64,000 nt of DNA from Mytilinidion resinicola (GCF_010093595.1 NW_022985459.1:62001-126000), one strand, 5' to 3'; numbered from the stretch's first letter, positions 1 through 11,460 are shown. Numbers and translations: made by a program. The notes: generated by a model not told the origin, from the letters alone.

Positions 1-616
1 CGATCACTTCTCCAAGATCCCGGATTGATACCGTACTCCACACATTCTCGCCTTTGCCACGACAAAGGGAGCTCCGTCAGCAATGATGGCTTCATACCAC
101 TGCACTTGGAACGTTTCTGTCTTGAGGGCTCCTAGGCCATGGCCAAGAATAGTCGGAGGTGCGAGGATGACGCTTCGCACGCCACGCTCAGCGGAGAAGG
201 ACCTCTTCCATGTCATCGACATCAGAATAAACCTTGGGGTTGAGTTCGCCATACGGAAGAGCTGGATCGGTGAGACTGCTGGTGCCGGAAAGGTGTATAA
301 AGACTGGTGACAGAGACTTGTTCTCGGGACTAGTGGCTATTCCTTCGACTAGGGCCACAATGGCATCTTCGTGATTGGCGCCGGCTTGGAAGACAATCGT
401 GGCTTTAGAGGCTTCGGCGGCAAGGAGTTTCTTGTTGTCCAAGGATCCGAGGAGTGGCTCAACGGTTGGGCCGTAGAAGGCACGGAGGATCTCTATTTGC
501 TCGGGGGTGCGCACGAGGGCGCGGACTCTGATCTCTGGGAATCGCTGGTGGAAGACGGTCAAGAAGGTGCCGCCGGTGCAGCCACTTGCTCCCGTGAGGA
601 AGATAGTTGGTGCCAT
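1..616 (-). pseudogene. NmrA-like / extended-SDR NAD(P)-binding protein, broken and cut by the window edge
   Basis: Reading starts at 616 with a Rossmann nucleotide-binding motif (GASGCTGG, residues 9-16) and continues through FIHLSGTS and VYSDVDDMEEV, as in NmrA-like and atypical-SDR NAD(P)-binding proteins. That frame stops at 188-190. The family sequence resumes in another frame (RGVRSVILAPPTILGHGLG) down to about position 58, where the original frame returns (GKGENVWSTVSIRDLGEVI). From general family knowledge, about 20 residues seem to be missing between the first two blocks, so the first lesion looks like a small out-of-frame deletion and the second like a one-base shift that restores the frame. 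No splice sites explain the switches. The 3' end lies outside the window. It is most likely a pseudogene; assembly error is the alternative. Confidence 0.6.
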
Positions 617-1586
617 CGGATTCGAAGGACGGGAAAGGGTTTCGGATGGCTTGGGGAAAGATGAATATTCCAGTAGCGCAGTCAGGTCTAGGAGACTTTT
701 TTGCTTGTACTTAGGTCAAAAACTTCTAGATTTATTGGAATAAGGCCAATGAATATGGGGTACTACGAGGCCATGTATGCTTCACGACAATACCACTCCT
801 TTAATGTGCGTTGAGTAGTTCACGATCACGAAGTGCTTTGTCACTTGTCGTCTACATAAGCTTGCTTGCAACGCATTAACTAGAGAACCTATAGATTAGT
901 CACTCCTAGCGAGCCCTGACTACCTGGAAGACTTGATCTAGTGTACATCTGGCGTGCTGAGTCCCGAAATCACTACAATTACCTCGAGCCTTTATACGAA
1001 CGTCCGGAAATTTATGAGCCATGTTGAATAAGCTGTACATAGTAGTGAACTTCCTATTCAGGGAAGTTTCCCTCCACGGCCGTTGTGGATTGATGGCCTC
1101 CGCCCTTTGCTGGCAAGCACGTGCGGTGTCTATTGAGCCTTTGACTTGCTAGGTCCGTAGAAGTTCAGCCTCCACTTCGTCGCCATTTTACCCCCGCACC
1201 CAGGGGAAGACGATGACCAGGTGGCACGGTGGGGCCGGTCACGGGACTGCCAAGAACCCCACTACAAAAAGGTCGCCCGACGGGCCCGCCCTGCTTTTCT
1301 CTCTCCTCATCACGACGCAGACATTTCGAAGACGGTCTCTGCTTGGGCGATCAACCTCCCTAATGCAGTGGTTCATGTTTGTTCTTTTCTTCTGGTGAGG
1401 TCCCGGGGGGCCGAGGTGGTAAAGGTACGTTCTCGATGATGCTCACTTTCACTAGGCAAGGCTGTTGGCGTCATTGCACCCCCGTGGACTACGACAGCTA
1501 GCATCTCAGCCTAGCGAGGCCTGCAATCAATGTTTTCTAATGATGCTGACTTGCTCGCAGTGAAGGAGTTTCGCAATTCCTCAGTT
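617..1586. other. intergenic, no supported gene
   Basis: Short overlapping ORFs at 1213-1439 do not join the downstream exons in a consistent phase. I see no convincing coding signal or RNA gene here. Confidence 0.4.
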
Positions 1587-2012
1587 ATGAGGGAACTGAA
1601 GTGTTGCCGTTCGAAGGTAAGTCTCCGATGCATCCCTTCCAACAACATGGATCTAACAAATGCAGTTGTTCTACACCTTCCAGGATAACGTTTGCGTTGG
1701 CTTGGTTGACACCGAGGTAGAATTCCCAGCGCCTGATAATGAGCAGAAACTGGAGCGGTCCATCCAGAACGCACAGAGCATTGGTATGTGTTGCCTCTTC
1801 AATCATTCCACGTTGCATGCGCTAACAATACATAACTAGGCCTTTTCCCTCTTCACGGCCGCGCCTCTCCTACCTGGCGCGATGGCTTCTCCATGTTCGA
1901 CCGTGGCACACCGCGTGATCTGGCGGCCGCGCACTACCCGGTGCCTGGATATGGACTGATCTCACCGATGCAATCCCGACATGCCAACGACAATCACCCC
2001 TTCGGCTACTGA
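1587..2012 (+). CDS. small hypothetical protein, three exons
   Basis: Exons 1587-1616, 1666-1783 and 1840-2012 join in phase through canonical GT..AG introns (donors gtaagt and gtatgt) and give 106 residues ending HPFGY. The product is soluble, with no signal peptide or membrane segment that I can see, and contains RELKCCRSK, FYTFQDNVCVG and GFSMFDRGTPRDL. I do not recognise a family. The start is uncertain: the reading frame is open back to about 1560 and an extra upstream exon is possible. It overlaps the start of the next small ORF, so at most one of the two may be real as drawn. Confidence 0.35.
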
Positions 2013-2293
2013 GCGAACAGAGTAGGTATGAAACCAGCCCTCGGACCTCCTCTGACTCTCATATTTGCCATGGCGTTGCTAACATCACCTTCGTCAAAAG
2101 AACCGCCGCAGCCGAAGCGGGCAAGAGCCTGAACGGAGTCAACGTGGCCAGTCGCGCGGATAAAGAGGATCAAGATGGTCAGGAGGACGAAGTTTCCAAC
2201 GGCGACGTCAAGGTTACTACCGGTGGAGGCTTCGGCATGAAGTACGAATTCAAGCCATATCTCGACATGCTTTTGAGTGGTAGGAGGGCGTAG
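1981..2293 (+). CDS. small hypothetical protein, two exons
   Basis: Exons 1981-2021 and 2101-2293 (donor gtaggt, acceptor aaaag) give 77 residues that are acidic in the middle and end in a glycine-rich and basic tail (TTGGGFGMKYEFKPYLDML). The second exon has regular coding character over about 190 nt. No known domain is visible. It overlaps the preceding small gene by 32 nt in another frame, which is unusual for a fungus and lowers confidence in both starts. Confidence 0.33.
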
Positions 2294-2679
2294 GCGAGCC
2301 AAAGCCAAGGATGATGGGCGGAGATTGTAATGGATCTACATGTGGAGGGGGAAAGGCGGCTCGTGGCCGCAATACCGGGGGTGGTTGGGTTGGATTGGTT
2401 ATTGGAGAACGCGGATGACTACACGAGGCGTCAAAACAGATCTGAAAGTAGTCTAAAAAAGAAAACACTCACAGTCAAAGACACATCGATTGGAATCACT
2501 TGAGAGACAACTTGCTGAAGTAACAGAATTCGTATTTCAGGACTATGAATTTTCGAGCCATCAAGTCATTACGCTCTTGACAGCCTCCTGCTAACTTACT
2601 CACGGCATCAACGAACCCTAGAAATCTAGAAGTCCCACCGGCTAAAAGTTCCCCACTCTTGAGCTTTAGAGGTCAGACG
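2294..2679. other. intergenic, nothing recognised
   Basis: Converging 3' flanks of the small ORFs and of the minus-strand PI-PLC-like gene. No feature seen. Confidence 0.4.
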
Positions 2680-3798
2680 TCAGCTCAGAAACACCAGACT
2701 CCAGAAAGCAAGAAGCGTGCCATAGCTTCCCTTCGTCGGCCCCCTCTTCCTCCTCCGACTCCGATGTATCGTCCCAAACTGCCTATCAAAGACATCAGTA
2801 CTCACGCTTCGCCTCTCCACAGGGTCAGTAACCCCATTAACCACATCCACCGTCCGAATCGCCGGCCCCACATTAAAGAAATCAACCAGCACAAACGTAG
2901 GCAGCTGCGTATATTGCTGTCCGCAATTTCTCATGTGGTCCATCAAACTACCAACCCCATACATCGAATTGGTGACATTGAGAAAGCGGACGTCGGGAAC
3001 TTGAATCCCGAACGCCTGGTTCCAGTACAGGAAGTGGTTCAGCAGGAACAAGCGCCCGGAGCTCTTCGCAGTCTCGAGAGTAAGGCCACTAGGCCGGTCG
3101 GGGAGGCAGTAGAAGTTTTCTAGGCCAACGACTTCGAACTCTGTTTCCCAGACGAACGTGAACTCGGGAAGGAGGTACGGAGCCATGACGGGGTCGGGGG
3201 TGATGTTTGCGACGAAGACCACGAGGCGTTGGTGCGCGTCTATCATTTCTTGAAGTGTGGGCCAGGAAGAGGCAGAGGGAGTCGAGGGCGCGGGAGTTAC
3301 GCCGACGCCGGTTTTGGGGATGTAAGCGTAGCGTGCGATTTTTGCGCTTGAGAACTCGGGGAGGAGCTCGACCGTGGATGCGGCGTCACTGTTTACGATT
3401 AGTATCGTGACGACTTCGTCGGGGTGCGTGTCTAGCCATACGCGGACCTCGAGGAGCCAGTCGCGGAGGAGGCCTACCTCGAAGAGGGCGCACATCGAGT
3501 GACACAGGTGCCATTCGCGCGCGCCGGTAGTTGGGGATGTTACGGCGTGAACTTGGGTGGAGAGTAATCGGACGCCGGCGTCGAGTTAGGTGGTTGTGTT
3601 GAAGAATTGGTTGCCGAATGAGTTGAAGTTGTTCAAAGCTGTTCGTACGAAGGGGCTGTCATGGGCACCAAGATGCGTGATGCTGTCGTATGGCTTCGAA
3701 CATAGCAAGGGCGAGTTGTTGCAGCTCCTTTGGGTAGGTTGAGCGCCAGTCCAGCTGGCGAGGGTGAGAAGGAGGAGCGAGAAGAATGGGAAAAGCAT
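2680..3798 (-). pseudogene. secreted PI-PLC X-domain-like phosphodiesterase with one in-frame stop
   Basis: The family is that of fungal secreted PLC-like TIM-barrel phosphodiesterases. I place the start at 3798 because it gives a clean signal peptide ([20 protein letters not shown]); an in-frame ATG also lies at 3852. The mature part begins with CNNSPLLC, then [12 protein letters not shown] (catalytic-His region), [22 protein letters not shown] and EWHLCHS, a continuous match to the family pattern. The codon between NTTT and LDAGVRLL is TAA (3586-3588), where Q is usual. The frame before and after is the same and stays open for 816 nt more, with NEVVT-like DEVVTILIVNSD. No intron can remove the stop because conserved residues flank it directly. 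A CAA-to-TAA change would explain it. The 3' end is uncertain, since a gtgagt donor lies near 2808. Confidence 0.7.
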
Positions 3799-4418
3799 GC
3801 TTTTGGCGCTAGAACGATGAAAGACGCTGAAATGCTTCAGGATGCTTTCCACGAAGTCGAAAACAACGTCAAAAGAGGCTTTTGAAATCAGATCAACGAA
3901 GCGTAGTCATGGTGTTTACTCGTGAGAGGGGTATTTGAAGAAGTGTAAATGGCTGCACAAAACCTTTCATCATGGCGCACAATGTCGAAGAGGAAGAGGA
4001 GATGAGTTAGACAAAGAAGCTATGGAGCCGAAGTATACAAACTTATTGTTCAGTTTTGTAGTGTACGGCGTGCCAGTACGTAGCCGGAATATCGCGCCCG
4101 TGGCTCTTCTCTATCCCCATTAACTTGCCTCTATAGGCGTACATGCTTTCCACACATACCCGAATACGCAGCCCTTAGATAGCCTTGTACATCCTGAGGG
4201 ATCCTCTCAACCTTTCCTGCTAGCATCAATATGCTGAGGTAAACTTGACCACTCAACCAATCAAATTAGTCGGTTACCGAAGACAAAGTACTACCAAAGC
4301 TTCGAATGCTTAGCATTGTTCTCTGGACCATGATATATTCTCACGCTTCCGGAGATTACTTTCTCTCTCATCGCATCGTAAAACTCCCAGCGGTAAGGAA
4401 GACTGTATCTTCGTAATC
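3799..4418. other. intergenic, nothing recognised
   Basis: Divergent promoter region between the PI-PLC-like gene and the hypothetical gene at 4419. Only short random ORFs are visible. Confidence 0.4.
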
Positions 4419-5027
4419 ATGTCGGTACCACCAGGCAACCCTTCGGACGCTTGTTCCGGCAACACTCGCGCGTCCCCACCGACATCAGTCGCCCTACTCA
4501 ACGCGATGAGTGCCGCCGCAAATTCTGTAATCGATGTCTCTTCCGCCATGCCTGGTGAACGCGATCCAACTTCCACTCTCTTTCGCTGTAGGTTCAGCCT
4601 CTTAGACAACCCTGCCTTCTCCGCTCATCTTGCAGCTCTTCTAGAAACGTTCTCATCCTCATTGCCAGAAGTAGTCGTCTATTGGCTACTTCATCCCTCA
4701 TCTTCTGCATTTCGCGGCGGCATTCTGAGCTTGAATTGGGCGGTGATGGTGGTAGGTTGGTCGCATTTCGAGCCACGAGACCCAGACGGACGGCCGGCTT
4801 TGAAGGCAGACTCGGTGTTTAGAAAACGAGGAATAGAGCTAGGAGTACCAGAAGCGTACTTCAATTGGCTTTGTGGAGATGACGTCCGGTATACGGAGAC
4901 GGAGGATGGATTCATGCTGACGCCGGAGTTCTTTTATGGAGACGAGGAAATTGGGGAGGAGGGACCACTTATCGAAGGCTCTTCGAAGCTTGCTTCCTGG
5001 ATTTGGAAGAAGCGGAGGGAACTGTGA
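4419..5027 (+). CDS. hypothetical protein, 202 aa
   Basis: Uninterrupted ORF of 202 residues in one exon. The N-terminus is rich in Ser, Pro and Ala; the rest is mixed alpha/beta in character with many acidic residues near the C-terminus (YTETEDGFMLTPEFFYGDEE) and a basic end (WIWKKRREL). No signal peptide or clear membrane segment and no family that I recognise. Open frames on the minus strand overlap it (4310-4609 and 4594-4776), but they are shorter. I chose the plus strand for its length and more even composition. Confidence 0.5.
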   Translation: MSVPPGNPSDACSGNTRASPPTSVALLNAMSAAANSVIDVSSAMPGERDPTSTLFRCRFSLLDNPAFSAHLAALLETFSSSLPEVVVYWLLHPSSSAFRGGILSLNWAVMVVGWSHFEPRDPDGRPALKADSVFRKRGIELGVPEAYFNWLCGDDVRYTETEDGFMLTPEFFYGDEEIGEEGPLIEGSSKLASWIWKKRREL

Positions 5028-5317
5028 TATGAGGAGTGTAATGAGATTGCTATTGCTTCGATATGAAAAGTAAGTTGATGGATTTCTGGAGCGGCCCTAC
5101 TTTGCGCATGTTGGAGGTAGCTCACCGTCTTTACCGGCACCGGCATTGTAAAGCTCCAATAGTATCGAACCCGCATCATGGAGTGGCCTAGAAAACACAA
5201 GTAGTTCGATTAGGAGGTCCATCTTCTCACAATCCATCACGGTGAAGATATCAGAGATCGCCCAATTTCATATTAGCGTGAGCCATAATAATGTGACCAT
5301 GACCAAAATTCAATGCT

Positions 5318-6090
5318 TTAAGACGGTACCGGCCTAACCATCGCCGTATTGATCTCCACCCCCTCTGACCCCCCATACCTACTCAAATCAAACCGCGTCT
5401 CTTTCTTGGGTTCAAACCCCAACCTTGCATACAATGGGCGCCCCATCTCCGATGCTTCAAGATAAGTCGGTAGGCCTGCCGCATCAGCCTGATCCAGACC
5501 CCATTTCAGCAGCAGAGTGCCTGCGCCGCGGCGATGATGGTGTGGGAGAGTGACGAGGAGATGGAGGACTACATCAAGTCAGCCGTCTCTCCAACTCGAA
5601 ACCCTCGAAGCACTTTTGAAGCATCCTAAACATTCTTTCAAAAATTCATGAAATCAAGAGAAAAGCACTCACAATAAAACGGCCTCCTCCCCATCCACTC
5701 CCTCCTCGAAGTCGCCAGATACGTCACAAACTCTCTCTCCGCCAGCCCCCTTCCACCCTCCTGCGCCCCCTCTCCCTCCGGCGGCTTCGGCAACGTCGCT
5801 TCCACCTCTTCCACCGTCCGCTCCTTCAGATTAATCCTCCACTTCGCGCACGCGATCATCTGGCCCGTCTCCGCATTTGGCTCGATATCGGTGTCGATGA
5901 CTTTGAGGTGCGTGACGTCGGCGTCGTTCAAGAAAGAATGCCGGTGCTTCTCCACTTGCGATGCGAATTTCTCGGAGGTGATGGGCTTCGGGACGAGTTT
6001 GGAGGCCATGCCGGTGTTGAAGGCGGCGTTGCAGATGTGCGTGAAGGCGAGGAGGTCCTGCTCCGTGACTTTACTGAGCACGAGCGGCAT
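5318..6090 (-). CDS. GNAT-family N-acetyltransferase
   Basis: Two exons, 6090-5673 and 5568-5318, joined in phase 1 (donor gtgagt, acceptor gatgtag), give 222 residues. The second exon carries the acetyl-CoA-binding motif A of GNAT enzymes: a hydrophobic beta strand (LHLLVTLP) followed by HHRRGAGTLLLKWG, which fits R/Q-x-x-G-x-G/A, and then LEASEMGRPLYARLGFEP, the usual C-terminal part with the conserved Tyr and GF. The protein should transfer an acetyl group from acetyl-CoA to an unknown small amine; fungal members of this type are cytosolic and mostly uncharacterised. The first exon holds a Pro/Glu/Gly-rich insertion before REFVTYLATSRREWMG. Confidence 0.85.
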
Positions 6091-6957
6091 CTTGAGTTGT
6101 TGAGGCTGAGCGCCCTTTCACTGGATGAGGGAGGTGTAATTATTGGTGTTGGTTCGAGATTGATGCCTTTGCGGCCGCTTGGTGGATTATGAATCTCTTC
6201 GAGGATCGCCTCATAGGGCGCGATTGCGCAATAATGGTTAAAGTGGGTGCATGCAACCGTGGTTTGCGCATCGTGAGTCAGCGCAAGTTTGCTGAGAATT
6301 GGTTTGTCGCATGGTGGATGACTCCCATTAGGTAGCTGCTACTACTGCAGGAATCCGAGGATTTGGGAAGGCGGGATGCTATTTGTGATATGGCTGAGAA
6401 TAATGGCTGGTTGGTGGTCAAATTCCGCGCCAAGCCGCGAGTCATGTAGAACAGGAGCCCAAAGAAGCAATGGTTTCGCGCCTAAGAAAAAGATTCTCGT
6501 GAACTATGCGAGAGAAGTCACGAATGCTATGTGGAAGAATGCATCCTTTGCAGATTCGAATAATGGCACTTATCACGTGATCAAATCGAATACCACCAAG
6601 ATCTCGTCTACGTGAATACTCCATAAGCCAAAATCCATGCAACGATCCCAGGAAACAGCTTGAAAGCACAGATCAAGTTAGTTCAAAACATGTAGAGCAG
6701 CTCGTAATAGATACCTTTACTTAAAGCACCCTTTAGGCGATTACCATCAGTAGATCAGAATTAGTCATAAATCAGTCATGGAATGCATGAGACATTAATA
6801 GCCCTTCTACCTAGAAGGGATCCCGAGAGACAATCTCAATCAGGAAGTACATGACGCTCAACGCCGTGAGAACCAGCACGTTCCAGACCCCAAACAAGGC
6901 CCAAAACTCCTTTCCAAACAATAGTTCTCCAAACACCATCTCTCAACGCTTCAGCGC
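6091..6957. other. intergenic, nothing recognised
   Basis: Small ORFs on both strands (for example 6376-6615) lack any recognisable domain or splice partner. No repeat or RNA gene seen. Confidence 0.4.
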
Positions 6958-7907
6958 TCACAACTTGACCTCCCTCAAGTGGCTAGGCTCCGCCTCGTTC
7001 ACCTGTTCATGGCGTCCAAATGCCTGCGCTTTCGGCTGACGCACGTAATCCTGTTGACTCCCATCGTTCCATGTACTCGCGTACTGATGGGGGCCCCAGA
7101 CGACCGGGTCCGATGGGGGGTGGTGCTTCGATAGTCTCGAGGAGCCCCTAGATGTCATGGTGCCAGAGCGAGTACGGACCGGAGGAGGAGTGGGAAGGAC
7201 GCCTGACATAGCCATGTCTTTTGCGACGGCATCGTGGAAGGCAGCATCAGCGACAGGGGCATCCGAGGCAGCCATATTTGCGCGGCGAGCGTCCGCACGA
7301 CGGCGATGGCGTCGTTTGAGCCAGACTCCGAGGACGGAGGCAATAATCATGAAGAGGAAGATGACTATCAGCATGACGACCCATTTCCAGTGTGTGGAGA
7401 ACCTGGGAGACGTTAGTGCTTGTGGTTCGGCGGTCTGTGGATTGTAGGCACTCACCAATCGTTGTTGCTCGAATTCTCGCTCACGCCCTTATTACCCGCA
7501 GAAGCTGTCCCTGTTGCAGTGCCGGCGGCTGTACTTGTCGCGGTTGAAGTTGTAGTCGTGGTAGTCTCGGCCGGCTGCACCGTTGGGCCATTGCATAAGG
7601 CGACGTAGTATTGTTCAATCGTCGTTGCGTCCTGGGGAGTACAAATGGTATTGGTGGCGGACGATTGGCAGAGGGACGGCGAGGTCTTGAGGGTTGTGAG
7701 AAGTCCGCTCTGGCAGAAGCAGGACTGGTAGGTATCTTGGTTCGTGACGGGTGCCGCGGGCGGGACGCAGTTGGCTTCGGCTTGGGAGAGGATGGAGCAT
7801 TGTTTGGCGCACGCCGGCAGCTTGGTGTAGTCAATGACAGACTGGGCGGAGGCTCGGCTCGAGAGGAGTAGTCCGGAGACGGAGAGGACGAGAGCGGTGA
7901 ATTGCAT
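6958..7907 (-). CDS. secreted-type I single-pass membrane protein with cysteine-rich ectodomain
   Basis: Exons 7907-7456 and 7402-6958 join in phase 2 (donor gtgagt) to give 298 residues. Order: signal peptide (residues 1-21, cleavage near SAQS), an ectodomain of about 100 residues with eight Cys including CAKQC and CFCQ, a Thr/Ser/Ala-rich mucin-like stalk, one membrane helix (WVVMLIVIFLFMIIASVLGVW) followed by a strongly basic stop-transfer run (KRRHRRR), and a cytosolic tail with HQYASTWNDG. This is the layout of a widespread Pezizomycotina membrane protein whose Cys pattern resembles, but does not clearly equal, a CFEM domain. A role at the cell surface or in sensing is inference. Confidence 0.8.
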
Positions 7908-8951
7908 GGTCGGCAGTCGTTATCGCGTCGTCGTGGTAAAGATGTCGCGTGCAGCTTGGAGATGCGGTTGATGGGAGAAGACACGGCGCGGCCGAGTGTC
8001 TAGAAGTCCTCGACGGCGATGCGCTGGCGAGGGCAGGTATCGCCGAGTGAATTGGAGGGAGAGCCAGTCGCGAAGGCGCGGTCCTGAAGGATCGATCGGA
8101 GTCTCGCGGTGAAGCCGGCTATCTCGTATCGTCGGTCGTCATTTCCCGCACGGGCGAGGAGCAATGGAGGACGTCGCAGGAGTATCAAAGAAGGGCATAC
8201 GGGCTGGGGAATGAACGAAGGACGGAACAGTAGCGAGCGTGGTGATATCGAGGGCGAGCAAATCGTGGTGGTGAGTCGGGACAGGTGATTTTCGTCCCTA
8301 GATGCCCTGCGAGAGCTGGCCAATCCCGAGTCACTACTCGCCTTGGGCTGCTTGATATGGCAGCGATTCACTGTCACGGGTAAAGGGGGTGCGAAGGGGA
8401 TGCATTCACTGACCAGTGCCGAGGGACGGAGTTCTACCAGACGAACAGCACAGCGCAGAATCTGTTACTCGGAGTCAATTCCTTCAACTCCTCGTCGCAA
8501 AAGGATCGCAATCTTGTCTCCGTGTAAAACTAATGCAGCCGTGAACAAGCTTTCGGGCGCCCCGCTGTTTGCTGGTGGAGGCCGCTCCGACGCTACAGAC
8601 GCCCCTGTTGCTCACATGAAAGAAAACACCAGCACACCAGCGTCTTGAAATCAATTCATTTGCTCCCGGATGAGAGGACCACTTGCATGACATCACTGCA
8701 AACTATACCTCTTAATTATATGTACCTCACGACGAGAAATCTGGGCAGCAGCTGTTTACAGGCTGTAGGAATGTGGAAAGTTTGCTAATCTTGGTGCTGC
8801 CGAGCACAAAACCACACTATTCCCCCGCCAATTTTTTGCCTCCCCCTTTGCGGCATCGCGAAACAACACCATCATCATCCATCAGCTCCTCATCGACCTT
8901 AGACTTCTCATGGCCTGCCAACTCGAGGTCCTATTCAGCTCACTGCTCTCT
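7908..8951. other. intergenic, likely long 5' leader of the membrane protein
   Basis: The part next to 7907 is the upstream region of the minus-strand membrane protein. Open frames at 7481-7984 and 8000-8377 are shadows or Ser/Arg/Pro-rich chance ORFs. No supported gene. Confidence 0.4.
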
Positions 8952-9346
8952 TCAACTTGCATAGCAATAATAGGTCCCGACGTTCTTATTCAAAGCAGGC
9001 GCATCCGCCCCCAGATCTGCGATGCCCGGGTACGTGATGTACTTCCAGTATCCGGCCGTTGTATGACATGACGGACTCCCGGCTGGCCAAAAGTCGCACC
9101 AGCCTCCACTATCAGGACCGATTGACGATATCTGCTTGCCCCTGCGTTGCTATGAGTGAAAGTAGAGGAGGAATATCGTGAGGACGCTTCATACCAGTCG
9201 CCCAAGTCGTTACATCCTCCCCACCCGGTGGTGATGAGTCGGCACTCCCCCCCAAAGTTTGGTTCCGAGCATGTCCAGATGTTGTAGGCGGAGACGTAGC
9301 CTAGGAGCGATAGGAAGAGGCTAAGAGTTGTGGTTGGTAGCTGCAT
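8952..9346 (-). CDS. small secreted cysteine protein, beta/gamma-crystallin-like
   Basis: Exons 9346-9195 and 9141-8952 (donor gtatga, acceptor cgcag, phase 2) give 113 residues. A signal peptide (residues 1-20, ending YVSA) precedes a mature protein with six Cys. The spacing FGGEC..GGCNDLGDWGKQISSIGP and GGWCDFW..CHTTAGYWKYITYPGI resembles one Greek-key unit of the beta/gamma-crystallin fold seen in small secreted fungal and bacterial proteins. The unspliced frame runs on to a different C-terminus with no Cys, while the spliced one adds three Cys and ends naturally at YYCYAS, which favours the intron. A secreted effector or antimicrobial role is possible, not shown. Confidence 0.75.
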
Positions 9347-11460
9347 CGTGCTGGTGTCGTTGGTATGATTGAATATCCTCTTGAAGCTGTGTTCTCTTCT
9401 TTCAAATCTTCGAATTTGAATTGCTGGGTTTAGAAGACCGGAAAGCGGTACTCATAAATGAGTTGTTGACAGCGCGGTAAAAGACACAGGTGCGACGGTC
9501 GTGACATCCCCGCAAACGCAAACCAAGCACAAAATGTCAGGAGGACATCTCGAACCTTTTTCGCGACTCCAAAGTAGCATATGACGCCGAATGGAATGAA
9601 ATTGAGATCGGGGTGGAACCGTGGTCCAGGCTCGAGGCAGACCACAGGGAAGACATCGGAAAAGGTATTACGTATTTTTCTTCCTGGCGTGTCAATTCTC
9701 ACTTGGGGAAGACGCAGAGGAACAGGAACAGTAGAGGTTCCATTCAATGGTCGAGGTTGGTTTGTGATGGATCGTGAACGGACCTCCGTGACGCTGTGCT
9801 CAAGTCGGCAAATCAAGGAGCCCTCGCAGCATCAGTATCCCCTCTCGCCCACGACGCATCACGTAAATTATTTGTTTTCATGTTTCCATCTAATCAGGGC
9901 CGCTTGAAACAAAACATTGTCATTTGCAGCTCGTTCGATCAGCCCAATCGGATGTTCGTGCATACCCGCAGAACCCCCGCAAACGCTACTCAGCCGCTCG
10001 GCATAACATTCGACCCCTGTGCACCTTTCTTCTGGGGAACCTTGTTCACCATTTATGTTCATCTTTCAGTATCGATAATCGGCGGCGTAGGAAGCAGGGA
10101 TACCATACTATGATGGAGCGGAGGAAGTGGCGGGAATGTTGATAGAGAACCCCGTGTAGGTGAATGCGAAGGATTGAAAAGACTCCCGTCACCAACTTCT
10201 ACTCGGCGAGAGAGCAATGAGATCCCCAGAATGTGTTTGCTTGCCGCCCTTCCCGTCTTTTTTCGCGGTGGTGAGGCGGGCTTGCTGCTCGCTGCAAATC
10301 ATTCCGGGGGCGACCTGGACAGCTGTGAGCCTCCCTTTGAGTACAACATTCTTCGAATCATCCTGTGTCTACTGACTCCATTTGAATAGACAAACGTATG
10401 GACCCCCGCATGCCTCCGATGGTCCCTCTCCGCATCAACCTCTTGTCCGCCGACTACCTCTCCGTCGCCAGCACCAACCACCTCTTCCCCGACCACGTCG
10501 AAAGCGTCCGGGAAGCTTCATAGCTATGTTAACACGCGCACAACAATCAGCATAACGCATTGGAATGGCGATAGGGGCGAACGGTATGCAGATGTGACCG
10601 TAAACGGGGTGCTGCGCAGAGAATAGCATTTCTACCCTCTGAATCTGGCAACGAGCCAGGGAGCTCAAGTTTGGCTCGTTGAATTAGTCCAGGGGGGTAA
10701 CAAGCTATTGATCAGTGCCGCAGATGGAGGCGGCTGGGGCCCTCATTTGGATCGTCTGGTGGTGTCGATGAGTTGATAGCGGAAAAATTGAGGCAGTCTT
10801 ATCAAAAGTAACTGATACTGGAAGTGCTTCACTTTTGCGAAATTTTCGCGCGTGTACTCCACTTTTCCTTTTCTTCTTCAACTTCCACTTAATCAGTCTC
10901 CTCGTCAACCCTTTGCGAAGATGTTCTGGATCTTCGCGCTCTTGTACCTGCATATTGCACCGCCAAGGGGCTGGATCTGCCCTATTTCGGCAGATCTTAA
11001 GAAGAGGGGTAGGCCGAAGGCCTGAATTTGAGCTACGCCGTGTGAGTTACGAGGTAGGGTAAGTACAGCTTGACATGCCTGTGGGTGACTGCTTCGACGC
11101 CTTAGCCGCTGTGAGGCGGCACAGGCTGAGCCACACCGTTGCGGTGGCACCCCGTTATTGCAGGCCTAGAACACGTTGAGGACCCCTCGAAGGCCGAACT
11201 CGTGCCTGCAAAGTCCCGTAAAAGCGCTGAATACAATCGGCCAGAAGTGGAAATGCATTCATTTCCTTACCGTGACGTCTGCTGATTGGGGTAGTCTAGT
11301 CACTACCGTGGTCGAGCAGACGCCTCGTGTTCGTGCATCGACACGCCGGTTGGTGTTACATGAGCACCGTTGTTGTAGCACCCGTCAATGGTGCCATCCT
11401 GGGCGTGAAAGGCATCTTCGTGGTTATCTTGGAGCGAAATCAGACCCTTCGCGGTGCCAA
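9347..11460. other. 2.1-kb intergenic region, no supported gene
   Basis: Only short, unpaired ORFs (9430-9816 minus, 9581-9907 plus, and one at 10398-10523 plus) with no domain. The last has even codon use but no convincing partner exon. No RNA gene or repeat recognised. Confidence 0.35.

Noticed and set aside
4310..4776. Minus-strand ORFs opposite the hypothetical gene at 4419
   Set aside because: Shorter than the plus-strand ORF, no domain, and they split the region in two frames.
8000..8377. 125-codon minus ORF
   Set aside because: Arg/Ser/Pro-rich chance composition, no domain, lies in the probable leader of the membrane protein gene.
9430..9816. 128-codon minus ORF
   Set aside because: No domain, no signal peptide, irregular composition, and an equally long ORF on the other strand.
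10398..10523. Short plus ORF with even codon use
   Set aside because: No homologous motif and no splice partner could be found; too short to support alone.
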